A stretch of 64,000 bases of DNA, from positions 32,310,996 to 32,374,995 of the forward strand of contig CM068313.1 in NCBI GenBank assembly GCA_034766995.1, written 5' to 3'. A program made the translations under genes and the position numbers. The stretch is from Acanthacorydalis orientalis. Lineage: Eukaryota; Arthropoda; Insecta; Megaloptera; Corydalidae. Under the pieces are notes generated by a model. The model saw only the letters and a list, made by a program, of their open reading frames with translations, was not told the DNA's origin and did not search any database. Positions 24,681-37,872 of the stretch are shown one piece after another (position 1 is the stretch's first letter; each line of letters starts with the position of its first letter).

Positions 24681-26192
24681 TGATACGCACGACAATGTAA
24701 TAATTCAATTGATTTCAAATAGAAAAAAAAATGAGTTATAGGTATTGTAGAGTAATAATAATGAATAAAATGTAGACATTTCTTGACCAATCAATTAGCT
24801 ACAGTTCCTTTTACCGATACAATATATTAGTGATAGTTCAACAAAATCGATGACAGAGTTTTTATGAATGATTTATTGAATCTGCGTGCGTTATTTAAAT
24901 GAATAAAAATTAACGAAAATATAAATTAAATGTAACTCTTACAGAGATATTTATTTAATACTTATCATTTTATCAATAAGTCAAATTATTATTTTTTATT
25001 GTCTACATCGAAGCATAATATTTTAGTTGGATATTTGAAAGACTTTACAAGAAGAAAAATTAATGGCGTTTTTTTGAAGTTCTAAGAAAACTGTGGCGAT
25101 GTTACCTTGATTGAATAATTAACTATTAAAATAATTTAGAATTTGAGTTTTAAATTATTATAAAATTTAAGAAAATATTCTAGTTAAAGATTTTGTATGC
25201 AATAATGTATTATAACATTAAATAAATTAAAATATAAAAAATATTTTTATTGAAACAAATCAATCTTATTCTGTTACTATTATATTTATATTTCAATATC
25301 AATATTATTGAAATAAGTTAAAACAAACTATTCGAAATTTTATTTTTTTATTAATTTCATTGAAGATTTGATATTTACAAAACAAACAATAGTTATATTT
25401 GTAGATGAGAGAAATGATACTAATATCAGACGAAAACATGTTGCTAAATTAATATACATGTGTAATTTTCAACAATTTAAATACTGTTTAAACGTTTTCC
25501 ATCTTTTTAAGTTTTTCTTTCAATCTTCTGCTAAATCAAAATCGGAATAGAATACAAATATTACAAATATCACAATATAACCACAATAATGTTTTATTGG
25601 CATGTTTATTGAAATATAAATAAACTATTGTACGTGACATAAAAATAATATTTTTTATTTTTGTTGAAAATTGATCGCGCCGAAGTATATTTTACTTTAC
25701 ATAAACTGTAGAAACCACAGTATGTATTACTTCAATCCAATGTGGTTTTCGAATTGTGATTATATTTGTCAATCTAGTATCAGACATTTTCAATATTTCT
25801 CCATTTTAAATGAAGGAATGAATAAAAATAAAATTTATTCTGAATTCCTAGTGGTTAAGTCATATTGTATTTTCAGATTCAACTGACAAAGAAACACGTT
25901 ATTTTTTCTTTATTTCAAAAGAGGTTTACAATACATTAACACAAATTAAATTCAGAAAAGACTGACCTTTCGTTAAGAGTCAGTAATTTAAAATAAAAAT
26001 TAATTTATAATTTGTGTAGGGTTTTCAACATTGAATGAGTAATATTTTTAGTGTGAACAGTTTCAGGGTGATGTAATAAGGTCACTCATTGTTAGTTCGC
26101 TAATATATCGTTAGTATGTTGATTAACTAACAAGTATATTTACACCCACACATATATCCAATTAAATTTGTACATAAAATATAGGTATAAAT

Positions 26193-26195
<3 letters not shown>

Positions 26196-26244
<49 letters not shown>
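26196..26244. repeat. (TA)n microsatellite
   Basis: About 24 TA units. Confidence 0.95.
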
Positions 26245-26247
<3 letters not shown>

Positions 26248-27077
26248 GTGTGTGTTGAAAGAGGAAGAGAGAAATATATTTAATTAAATATATTTTTCAC
26301 ATGTTCGATCTTCTCAACACAATGTAATTAAAACATTGCTTGCATTTTTAATTAGTTTCTATTCGACGAAATCAACTTTAAAATATATTAATTTTTTATT
26401 TACAGCCTTTATTTTTACAAAAATGAGTTTTTAATTTTTGAGAAACTTTTTACTAAAAATTTTACATCAATTGTTTCTAATTGGAAAAGTCATAAAACTA
26501 TTCAGAATAAAATCTTTCAATTCAGTAATAATAATAATTATAAGCTAAGAATTTTATTTTGATGCATTTAAAATACCTTCTAATACAATTAGATACTTAA
26601 TTTATTCTATAAACTTTGAGGTTATGTTTAAAGACTCAACAATAATATTTTTAAAAATAATATTTATTAGAATTTCTTAAAAGACGAAATTACTAATAAG
26701 GCATTTATAGTGATTCTGAAAAATATATGCATTATTACAAATATGATTTCTTCTTGTTAGCTATAACATTAAGTAATTTATTTGTATAATAATCATCATA
26801 AATGCCAAAACGGGACATTTATATGATTGTAAATATGATAACATATTTTACAATCATATTTATCAGCAGTTTGAAGTCACTTTATAATTATTTATTTTTA
26901 TAAATACTTATATATTTTTATAACCTATTCTATAATTCTATAAGGAATTACTAGTTAATTACAAAACTTGTTTATACATGATCTGTGTATAAATCATATT
27001 TAAATACATTTATTTATATATATATATATATATTAAGATAAAACATGTATTTATTAAAAATACAAAGTGGTCAAATG

Positions 27078-27079
<2 letters not shown>

Positions 27080-27126
<47 letters not shown>
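27080..27126. repeat. (TA)n microsatellite
   Basis: About 23 TA units; a shorter array lies at 27015-27032. Confidence 0.95.
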
Positions 27127-27130
<4 letters not shown>

Positions 27131-27756
27131 TATATAATTGTCAACAAGTAGCATTTAAAGGTAAGTAAAAAGCAAGTGTTATTTTCACACGATATAAAAA
27201 AAACTTGTCGGATATATAAATAAATGGTCGGGGACAATGGACCATAGGAATTCCAACAAACGGAGATTTCAACGCATGTATGTGACAAATACAGAAATAA
27301 AGCTATGTTTACACTTGCAAGTTGACAGTAATAATATTAGTTGTTGGAAAATATTTTATTTAATACTGCACTTAACAAATTATTTATATTTTTATAATAG
27401 CTAATAATTAATTGCTTATCTATTGATATAATAATTTAGTTTTACGATTAGAAGATAAAAAAATATTATATAATTAATATCCATAATTGCACAAATTATA
27501 TAACTAACATACTAATAAATAGACACAAACAGATCAACTTACATACATATATATGGTGATTCAATTAAGGTTTCTACATGAAAGTATTAAAAGGGGGCGC
27601 AGGGGTTAAAATAAGTCATGTTATTTTTTATTTAGTATTTTATTTCAATTCAATACTAAAATGCAACTGAACTAAAATACTTAATGGAGGATAATATGTC
27701 TTTTAATTTTTATTTTTTTAATATTCTCGTCTGGGAACATAAATTGAATCACGTTA

Positions 27757-27761
27757 TATAC

Positions 27762-27820
<59 letters not shown>
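27757..27820. repeat. (TA)n array ending in TATG units
   Basis: TA with CATA breaks, ending GTATGTATGTA. Confidence 0.95.
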
Positions 27821-27856
27821 AATAGACTTGATTTTTTTTTTATTTGTATGTATATA

Positions 27857-27858
<2 letters not shown>

Positions 27859-27891
<33 letters not shown>

Positions 27892-27904
27892 TATATATAT
27901 ATAT
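27859..27904. repeat. (TA)n microsatellite
   Basis: TA units with one TAAATA break. Confidence 0.95.
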
Positions 27905-28458
27905 GATTTATTAATTTATTAAGAATTCTGGATGCTTTAATTTTGTTTATAATTAATCAAATGTTTAATTAGAATGTTTTAGCTTAAATTAAACTAATTC
28001 ATTTATATTCAAAATAGATGCTTTTTATTTAGAAATGAGATACAGTGCTAGCTATATAATTTTGTTTAATTATAAATATAACTGTTACTTCTAAAATGTT
28101 TAAGAACAGATTCATATACAATATGTATCTTATTAAAATAATTCCTTGAATGAAAATAAAATAAATATTAGACAGATTTGTATGCACATTTAAACTATCG
28201 TAAATATTTAATGGCACACTCAGATGAATTCATATGATTGATAATTTATTTAAATATCTTCAATTTGCATAAATACAATTTAACTTAATTTCGTTACTTT
28301 GGGGTTAAAATAACGATTAACTAATGAAAAAACACTTATTAAAAAACTCACTGTAAAAGTTTTATTGAGAAATAAAAATATATTACTTTACTATAAGCAA
28401 ATACATCTTGTTTTATGTCTATTTTGGTACTAGTAATGAAATTTATAAAAAATGCATT

Positions 28459-28492
28459 TATATATATATATATAAAGAGAGAGAGAGAGAGA
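28459..28492. repeat. (TA)n-(GA)n compound array
   Basis: Short TA run followed by about 8 GA units. Confidence 0.9.
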
Positions 28493-28554
28493 CTTTATTT
28501 TAACATTTAACAGATAACAGTTGTAGCACAAATATGATAACAGAATATAATTAA

Positions 28555-28690
28555 AAAGAACACCTCACTTCTCATAGTAACTTTCAAGTGTAAACGTGGC
28601 TTGAAATAAAAACTGTTTTTTCACTAATGAAAGTGGATCGCTTCCCAACAATTCGACGAGGTCGCTTTGTAGGCGGATAAAATGTAGCAA
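28555..28690. other. Small GC-richer patch
   Basis: Contains GGATCGCTTCCCAACAATT and GACGAGGTCGCTTTGTAGG. No coding frame or transposon end is recognised. Confidence 0.25.
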
Positions 28691-30060
28691 CGTTTTGGCA
28701 AACAAAGGTATATATATATATATATACACTAAATGGTTTATAAGATACTTATCTTTGGAAAGTTCTTCACTAAAATGATATTGAAACGTTTATATAAAAC
28801 GGACGCTGTTATTAGTTATTGTTCTAGAATTTGTTTGTGAAATGTTTCTTTTTTCTTACTCTTTATGTTTTATCACTACTAGAAAAAATGTGTTCATAAT
28901 TTTGAAAGTGTTTTCTAGTTGAAGGTTACACATACATACGTAGATTACTATTTTTAGTGAATGTATATTTTTTGTAAAAGAATATTCACTGCTTATATTA
29001 AAAAATATGTAGAATAAACGAAAACTTAATTACAGAATAATATTTATTCACGAGTTTTTTATATATAATGACAATGTACTTACGATGATTTGGAATATTT
29101 GATAAGATCTTACACAAAAACAGTAATTTTAATTAATTAAATTATGTAATTTTTTAAATACTGCGCTATTGTTTGTTTATAGATTGTAATTGGAAGGCCG
29201 TAGGATTATATATCCGTAACATGTTTCAACAAATATATCGTATTACAAAAGTATCAGAATTCCACACTATCGCTTACGGACATATTTTAATATTAATATT
29301 TTTAAAATATGATTTCACAACTTATTTAAAATATTTGTTTCTCAAGGTTGAATATTTTTTAATATAAATTTAAAAGATTTTTTTTTATTTTTATATTACA
29401 ACTCTAATAATAAAATAAAATCCAAATCTTAATATATCTACGTTATCCGACAAAGTATAACGTCTTATATTTTGTGTAACTAAATTAGGTGTTCTAAGAA
29501 GGATCGAAGAATGTTTCAGGTATTATAAAAAAATCCACAATAAAGTATTTGAAAAAAAGTAAGGTTGATAAAGATTTATATTGCAAGTGAATTCTAAGAT
29601 CATCTTTTCTTCTCCTTTTATATTACTGCTATGTACACATATATTGTTATATTTTGTATTTATTATACTTATTAGTCTAATTTAGTATAAAAGTAATCAT
29701 ATAATTTAAATAATGAAAATATGAAAAAATTAATTTTATTCTTAAATTCGCTTAGATTTTTTCGTGCATAAATATTTTTATCCGAAGGATAGTATTTTCT
29801 ATAATAATAATCATCCTCGTTGTAGAATATTGTCGAATAAAACTATTTAAATATATTATAGACTTAGGAATACTATATCTATTATAAGTTATGTATAAGG
29901 TAATGAAATTTATCGCAATAATTATATTGTAATGTTTCTATTGCAGCTATCAATTCATGTCTTACAATAGACAGTATAATGTAATAAAATTTACACATAT
30001 AAATTGTAAATACCCATTTAAACACATAATATGCATTATTAACTTTAATAAGTTATAAAT

Positions 30061-30063
<3 letters not shown>

Positions 30064-30130
<67 letters not shown>

Positions 30131-30141
30131 ATGTGTGTGTT
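30064..30141. repeat. (TA)n-(GT)n compound array
   Basis: TA with one GTATA break, followed by GT units. Confidence 0.95.
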
Positions 30142-30606
30142 TGAAAGAATAAGTGCATTATCAAATTACTTGAGTAATGTATTTTGTATTTAAAAATATT
30201 TTTACGTTATTCAGTATAATGTTGATGAAATGTAATTAACTTTAAGTGAAAAAACGTCCTTTTAGTATTAATGAAAGTAGTTTTAACATTAATGTTTAAT
30301 GAAACGTATTAAAAAATTAAATAAGATGAAACTGTGCCAAGTATGATATTAGAATAGTTATTAGAAAACAGATCAACACGATGACTTAAAACCAATAAGC
30401 ATGATTATCAATTCGACTTAAGAAGCTGTCAGTTTAAATTATCAAAACGATTATCTCGAGCATTAAACAGCCATCAGTGTTGACAGCCTAAAATATCTAT
30501 TCGAATGAAAAAAATAAACGGTATAAATTTCCTTAGTAAAATCTTTTAATTACATATTACAATAGTATATAGATAAATAATTTATATAATTATAATTTAT
30601 ATTTTC

Positions 30607-30610
<4 letters not shown>

Positions 30611-30639
<29 letters not shown>
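30611..30639. repeat. (TA)n microsatellite
   Basis: About 14 TA units. Confidence 0.95.
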
Positions 30640-30641
<2 letters not shown>

Positions 30642-31147
30642 AAAATATCGAAAGCTTCTAAAGTGATTCATTGTCAAGTTGTCACTTCTAATTAAAAATA
30701 ACTATCATTATAAATTCCTTAATCTTACGCTTTGTTAAAAGACGTTCTAAAATAACCTAAAAAAGCAAGTATGCAATCTAAATTCCGTTCAAACTATTTA
30801 ACTACATTTTCACTATCTTAAAGTGACTTCATTATAATAAATAAATTTTAATGAAATGATAATTATTTATATTAAGTAAGAAAGCAAATAATTCTAAGAC
30901 ATTGGTATAGAATTCCATCCTACTGCATTTTTTATAGGTATATTATATAGTTTATAATATATTGTTCAATACAAAGTTGTATTCCATGGAAGTATATATT
31001 ACATATATCAAATACACACAATTTCAATAAAATAAAAAAACTACAAAAATTTCAATAAAACTAACAAATCTTGATGTTACAAAATTACAGAATATTACTT
31101 TTAATGGTAAATTTTATACAATATTTCATTTCAATATTCAGTACATA

Positions 31148-31486
31148 CAGTGGCGCACTCAGGATTTAATCTTGGGGGAGGGGCGAGTTGAATGGATAAA
31201 ATTTTTTTAATGCGAATTCAAAAAAAATCATTAGATGATTATCAAAATTTATTTCAAAAATAAAAACTAGCTTTCTTCCTTTTAACAAAGCTCTTGAATT
31301 ACTTCAGTCGTGATTACATAAATATCTCTGTCTATGTACAGAGGATAGTGATAGAGGATTATAACAATCTCACCGTGTATATAGGAGGATTTTTGCGCGA
31401 TGATTTTTTCTTCTTTTAGTACTTTTTCCCTTTTCCTTTGGGGAGTGTCGGTTCCCCTTGCCCCTCTCTCACTGGGTGCACCACTG
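31148..31486. mobile_element. hAT-type MITE, copy 2
   Basis: A 339-bp second copy of the element at 2542-2877, in the same orientation. It starts CAGTGGCGCACTCAGG and ends, reverse-complemented, CAGTGGTGCACCCAGT. Interior landmarks are shared: TTACTTCAGTCGTG, ATAGTGATAG and CTTTTTCCCTTTTCCTTTG. The flanks AGTACATA and ATTATATA agree at 6 of 8 positions, consistent with a decayed 8-bp target duplication. The right end runs straight into a (TA)n tract. Confidence 0.86.
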
Positions 31487-31488
31487 AT

Positions 31489-31516
31489 TATATATATATA
31501 TATATATATATATATG
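31489..31516. repeat. (TA)n at the edge of the MITE
   Basis: TA array abutting the right end of the second hAT-type MITE. Confidence 0.9.
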
Positions 31517-31687
31517 GGTGTATTTATATATCTAAATATAATTTATATTTATACATGATGTATATATTATATAATAACAAATAGTTGTAAACATATTGTT
31601 CATCATAAACAAAATAGTTGTATTTTATTTCAATAAGTGGAAAAGGAACTATAATTTATTTCATCGTGTTTAACATTATAAGCCGAT

Positions 31688-31692
<5 letters not shown>

Positions 31693-31752
<60 letters not shown>
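31693..31752. repeat. (TA)n microsatellite
   Basis: About 30 uninterrupted TA units. Confidence 0.95.
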
Positions 31753-31754
<2 letters not shown>

Positions 31755-32420
31755 AATATTACAGTTAGTAGCCATTTAATAATGTTTGAGTTTCACGAAA
31801 AAATTTAAATAGTAATGTAAAAATCAACTCAATTAGCGGTTGTATACATGTATACACACATACACATATATATTCATCTAATTTTTATTTGAATATAGTA
31901 TTCTCTTCATATACATTAACTCGATTTTCATTTTTTTCAACAACATTCTCATTTAGGTTTCTTTATGCACATATATCAAAACCTTTTATTCTTGTCAAAT
32001 ATTCAATTATTTCTACTATTGACATTATAAATAAAAGTTCATTACTTCACCTAAACTTTCATCTGCATACTAGTACTGTATTTATATGCCTTTTAAAACG
32101 ACTCATACAAAGATTTAATGAACTTATTGTACATAAAAGTGTACATATGATGAAAATAATTCCATTTAAATTTATTATTAGTGTCAAGAGAAATTTTTCA
32201 TTATACATTCATATATATGATGAACAGTTTAAATTAAACATTTGTTGAAGATTTTATTGTCTATATATATAAAATTTTAGAATGCTCTCAACTGACATCT
32301 GTCAAATAATTCACCTCAATATGTGCGTAAAAAGTCTTTTATATTATTATTATTATTATAAGATACTACATGTAACTGTGTATTACAAGTGCTTTATAAC
32401 AGTAAATTCCTCTGATATTA

Positions 32421-32422
<2 letters not shown>

Positions 32423-32478
<56 letters not shown>

Positions 32479-32480
32479 TA
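32423..32480. repeat. (TA)n microsatellite
   Basis: About 25 TA units and a CATATATA tail. Confidence 0.95.
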
Positions 32481-34046
32481 CAGTTATTAAATATAAACAA
32501 ACATATTTAATTAAATTTTAAATGGTGTACTCTGTGACTAATATAGTTTATAAAAACTAACTGATGAAATGATATAAATGAGATATAATAATAACCGTTC
32601 AATTACTGAAATTATTAACATTTTTATTGAGCGGTCATTTCTCAATCACTAAAGGAAAATTAGAGTTTTATTACATGATTACCTTTAATTTTATTAGTGG
32701 TTATTATTATTATGTACTAACAGTATAAGTATTTCTAATATATATATTTTTAATTACATTTTTAACAATGTATTTATTTATTTTAATTAAAATTTTACTA
32801 ATTCATATTACATAATCTTTCAGTTAAAGGATTCTACAAATATTTTGAATTCAATATTAAAAAAATATATTTGAGTTTTGAGAGATCAAAATATTATTTT
32901 AATATACATATTGTGTCTGATTTTCTATTTATTATGAAAAAAAAATTAAAAAAATACTTTTTTTTATTGTTTTAATCGTCGAAGAAAATTGTGAGTTCGC
33001 TTCTTTTACATCCAGTTTGAAGTTCTGTTTTATTTAGATACATATTTTTGAATTCAACTCAAACTCCTTAGAATATCTAATTAATAATAATTTATCTGAT
33101 GTATATTGGGACTACTCATATAAAACACGAACGCAAGACTATCCTTTAGAATTTAAATGTTCTAGTCATAAAAAACGGATACATATAAAGACAAAAAAAT
33201 TTTTTCTTTAACTTTTGTAAAATTGTAAATTTGAAATTTATTTAGTTATAAAACAATTGAGATTTTATGAAATATAAAAAGAATAACATTAAATAAAGTA
33301 CATATCAAAAGTAGAAAATAAATATAGGTTATAAAACATAATTTGTGTATGAAATAGAAGAGAACGGAATATGAGCATTTGTGTCTTTTTGTATATTAAA
33401 AAATGTCATTAAGGTAAATGATGTTAAACTACGAACAATGATTATATGGAAAAACATGAATCTATAATTAGTAAAAAGAGAAAAAGTAAATGAAGATAAA
33501 TAGGAAAGAGAAATTAACAAATAAAAAATTTTTAAACTGGATTTTTTAATAAATTATAAAACTAAACGTTAATACTTTGATATAAAAAATGTTCTTTCAT
33601 CATTTTCAGCTGCTTCATTTTTTTTTTAAATATTTTCTTATAAAAAATATATATAATTTAGCTAAGTAATATATATTTATAGATATAACTCAGTTAATCT
33701 ATGATAGAATTATTTGAAAGAATAATATTTTGTGATATTTTAAAAATGAATAAATTCTGTAAAAATGGTTTAGGTTTAAAATATTTAATTATTATTAAAT
33801 AAGAAAGATTTATACAAATCGAAATAATACTTTGGCATTAGTATACTATAGTATTATTTCCGTATTATATTTAATTTTGTTAACTGTAAATTGACGAATT
33901 TACATGTAAAGCAATTTTATCTATACGAAAAAAATATTTATTTTCAGGAATTTTATAATTTTTAATTGCAAATAATATTAATTTTTATGAAATTCTATAT
34001 TTACATACGTGTGAGTATGTATTAAATGTCATGTAGAGACACATGT

Positions 34047-34050
<4 letters not shown>

Positions 34051-34099
<49 letters not shown>
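34051..34099. repeat. (TA)n microsatellite
   Basis: About 24 TA units. Confidence 0.95.
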
Positions 34100-34102
<3 letters not shown>

Positions 34103-34284
34103 TATTTGAATAAAAAAAAGAATGAATCATCACATACATGGTAACTTCATGATTACAATATTTTATTTTTGTTATTTTAGGCAAGCTGGTATTTTGACCC
34201 ATAATTACATTAATCGTTAAATATATATTAAAAAGTTTTAACATAGTTTCACAACAATAAATAGTTTCATAAAATATTAATGGA

Positions 34285-34288
<4 letters not shown>

Positions 34289-34325
<37 letters not shown>
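34289..34325. repeat. (TA)n microsatellite
   Basis: About 18 TA units. Confidence 0.95.
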
Positions 34326-34327
<2 letters not shown>

Positions 34328-34680
34328 ATTATTTTTAAAGATATATGTGTTGTGTTGTAATGACACTTTTTAATTTGTTAAATATTATTATAGATATTTC
34401 TTGTAAAATGGTTCAATAGTGAATATAGTTTCAATATTTTTTTTAAATACAGTGCACTATGAAATTCTATTTAACACAAATGAGAGAAAGAACAAAACAT
34501 TTCAAAGATACATACAGGTAAGTTCGTCATAATATTAATACAAACGTGTGTAGTTATTTATGTAAATGGCAATAAAGACATAAAATCCATAAATGTAAAT
34601 GTCCGTTATGGCGAGTAACAAAAAGGCATTTAATGACTTGTATGAAAAAGTGCCTTACCAGGGTAATTAACGATATTTTC

Positions 34681-34728
34681 GAGCCGCTGATCCAGTTTGC
34701 CGAACTTATAAATAATTCACCACGCAAA
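34681..34728 (-). other. Candidate small exon, minus strand
   Basis: A 48-nt stretch between an AG (TTATTTATAAG) and a good donor, CCCTG/GTAAGG. In the first frame it reads FGKLDQRLENIVNYP plus one base. A second frame is also open and the third has a stop. It lies in a GC-richer pocket. The polypyrimidine tract is weak, so this is a tentative call. Confidence 0.22.
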
Positions 34729-35237
34729 GTAAATAAATAAATTAAAGCTTTCACAGAATATAATCACAATTTTGATACGTGAAGATCACAATATATATTT
34801 AAATAATTCAATATATAAAACAATCACAATAATAACACAAGAACAACGTCAGTCAATAACGATGTATTAGCCATCTTTATCAGAAGTGTTAGACTTGAGA
34901 ATCTGTCACACTCGGTCACTCTTGCATTAAACTATTCATGAAGATTTCAACAATGATTTTTTTTAGTCTTCATAAAAATAATACGTACGTATAGTGGTCA
35001 TGTGGTTTGTTCTTTGCTTGTGTTTTTATTAGTATAAATATTTTAATGTTTCCATATATATCCACACTTCGCTGATCATTGGCATATACTAACTAAAATA
35101 CATGAACAGGTAACAGGTTGCATGACTTTAAGACTATTGTAAATAATTTGTTTATGTGAAAAAGAGAGAGTGTATGTTTGCTACACTTATGTTGTTATAT
35201 TCGTGGTCTCTTTTGGATGAGTTGTTCTGATACTAGT

Positions 35238-35342
35238 TTATAAATTTACCGCGTCTTGATGTAGTCTAGTGGAGTGACTGAGACCACCAGTGACGCAAAG
35301 TGAGACGGTATAAGGCATCATACCAATGTTACGGTCTACCAT
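35238..35342 (-). other. Small minus-strand ORF in a GC-richer pocket, possible first exon
   Basis: A 34-codon ORF starting MVDRNIGMMPYTVSL and ending TRLHQDAVNL. A possible donor (GACGCG/GTAAAT) lies near its end. Splicing there to the AG at 34729-34730 would keep the frame open into the candidate exon at 34681-34728. No homology is recognised. The surrounding 34.85-35.35 kb is markedly less AT-rich than its neighbours and could hold a promoter and 5' exon. Confidence 0.18.
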
Positions 35343-36178
35343 TGGCTTTGTATTAATTTATTACTATCAGGATTTTATTTTTCGAGTTAATTTTAAATGT
35401 TTTATATTATATCAAATTATATCAATTGTTATATAGAAATACTATATTTGATTCTACATTTTAGAAACATATCTTCGACTTTCACTCTTTATTGAAGAAA
35501 AACATTAAAAATACTGATTGAATCTAATTTTTAAATAATGAAGATATTAAAATCGAACATAAATAATATTCTTCCACGTTTGTAATGTCTTTTTTTGCAA
35601 CGATGGTCCTTAACAATAAAGTCAAAACAATGCGATACTTGTAGAATAAATAATACAAATAAAACCCCAAATATTTAATTATTCATAAATAATAATAATT
35701 ATGAATACACCTACTTAGGACAGTACATCTAATGACTGGAATGTCAATGAAAAAAAATTAGTTTTTATTGATTCCTTCCTCAACCTATTCATAAAAACTT
35801 CTACTAAAGAAGATAATCGTTTCGATATGTAAGAATGCTGTTCATACCAAAAACGAGTGTCTCTCTGAAACATTGAATACTTTCATGCCCGGCTTTTATA
35901 ATTATCTATTTTAAATTTTAGTACATGACCATTTTTTCTATAAAGGAAATATTCTTTTATTCATTTCACACTTGGTATATATCCATCGAGTGCATTAAAT
36001 AAACATATTAAAATTTAGAATTATTTTCTTTCTTCTAAACTTTCCAATTAAAATTATTTTATCATTTCAATTTATTATATTTATAAATAAAAAAAGCATA
36101 CTATTTTTTGTCGACTACTAATTGATTAGTTATTCCCAATATATTAGAAAAGTAAATATAGGGTTTACACATATTTAG

Positions 36179-36181
<3 letters not shown>

Positions 36182-36228
<47 letters not shown>
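36182..36228. repeat. (TA)n microsatellite
   Basis: About 23 TA units. Confidence 0.95.
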
Positions 36229-36232
<4 letters not shown>

Positions 36233-36775
36233 TTAAATACCTTGAACAAAAAAGGAACATATATAATAAATATTTTTTCAATTATTTGATTGAAAGAAAT
36301 ATTTATACATATATTTACAACGTAATGAAGAACACCTTTATGTAAATATCTGTTTACATACGAGCCAAAAAATTCAGATACTGATATACTATCTAAAAAA
36401 ATTACTTACTTTGAAAATTTTCATTTAAATATGAGTTATCTATTGTGAGCCTTAATCCATTTTAAAAATACTATTAACAGTATATCTTAATATTATAGTC
36501 TTATCTTAAAATCTATTAGACATTTTGGTCACCATAGAAAATCAATAATTTGATAAAATGTAACTTGTAATATGTGACTGACAAAATTATTAACTATAAA
36601 CAATGTAAGTAGAAAATATCTTTTTATTGTATTTATTAATTATATATATTTGACATAATTTGTTTAATATAATTGTTTTTTGAACGATTTGATATAATAA
36701 AATGGTTATAATTTATTTTTAAATTAATACAAAACGAGACTTTGAATTTTAAATATACTCATACTTTCATTATAC

Positions 36776-36864
36776 ATACATATATATGTGTATATTATAT
36801 ATATATATACATATATGTGTATATTATATATATATACATTGTTATTATATATATACATATATAA
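36776..36864. repeat. Compound TA/TGTA repeat with a duplicated unit
   Basis: A block beginning CATATATGTGTATATTATAT occurs twice in tandem within TA-rich sequence. Confidence 0.8.
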
Positions 36865-37769
36865 TAAGACAGTAAATTAATTACACAACATGTTCATAAA
36901 TGTTTCACAAATATGTACTCAGAAATTTATTAGAAAATATTTTTTTATTATTCTTACATTATGTACATAATTTTTATTAAACAAACACGTACATTTTTAT
37001 ACGGTTTTATGCAGTAAATTTTAATTGAAATAAATTTAAATTTTACATGACAATTTTCAACGAATGAAAGAAATTCAAATTTGTTTATTCAAATATTTAT
37101 AAATCTAACTCTATTGCTTTCTGTTATTTATGGTTTAAGAGTGACAATAAACATTATTAAATTCGTAATATTTACTTGAGAACAAGAAAATTCAATAAAA
37201 GTTATTAAAGCATATATATAAAAAGAATAAAATGTACTGAAATTAAATGCAGACATAAAATTTAATTTAAAATTCAGATAACCGTAATTTAAACCTGAAC
37301 ATCTATTAATCCAGATAAGTGAACCGTTGATTTTGTGTCATATCATTACATTTATAAGGTCAGTGAATTGTATTGACGAATATATCAATAGATTAAAAGT
37401 ATATTTAACATTCAATGACTTCATATGGAAAGCGAACATTTACTGTTTCCTCTTTGATCTATTGGTCTGAATTAACCACAACTATTTGGTTATTTATATC
37501 ATAGATTATCTTTCTTCATAATCTTAATTATTTATAAATATCTAATAGAAATTTAATAATTTAATTATTACATATACAGATTTTTATACATGGATTCTTT
37601 TTTTATTACTCTTACGATTATAAAAATTATGAAATATTGCTAAAGGTAATTAAATCGAAGTAACCATCAAAAACATTTTTAATTAAAATAATAAATATCT
37701 TATTGGTATCTCAAATATACATTCTATATTATTTTTGAAACACAAATTTTCTTTCTTATTGGATTTGTA

Positions 37770-37801
37770 TTCTCTCTCTTTCTCTCTATCTCTCTCTCTC
37801 A

Positions 37802-37851
<50 letters not shown>

Positions 37852-37872
37852 ATATATACAGAGAGAGAGAGA
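37770..37872. repeat. Compound (CT)n-(TA)n-(GA)n array
   Basis: A pyrimidine (CT)n tract runs into (TA)n and then (GA)n. The outer tracts are complementary, so one strand could fold into a long hairpin around the (TA)n centre. Confidence 0.9.

Larger units (their letters stand above)
15940..31139. other. AT-rich DNA without recognised genes
   Basis: Dense in microsatellites, especially 19.9-20.8 kb. The less AT-rich patches listed separately at 22.0, 24.3 and 28.6 kb are the only departures. A short GGGGGCGCAGGGG run lies near 27.59 kb. Confidence 0.6.
31517..34680. other. AT-rich DNA without recognised genes
   Basis: A 119-codon plus-strand ORF at 31889-32248 has Phe/Ser/Ile-rich composition expected of random AT-rich DNA. 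No other coding evidence. Confidence 0.6.

Noticed and set aside
31889..32248. 119-codon ORF, the longest in the window
   Set aside because: Ser/Phe/Ile-rich without motifs, splice context or composition change; consistent with chance.
35260..35300. Possible tRNA-like fold around AGTGGAGTGACTGAGACC
   Set aside because: No A-box/B-box pair or cloverleaf could be assembled.
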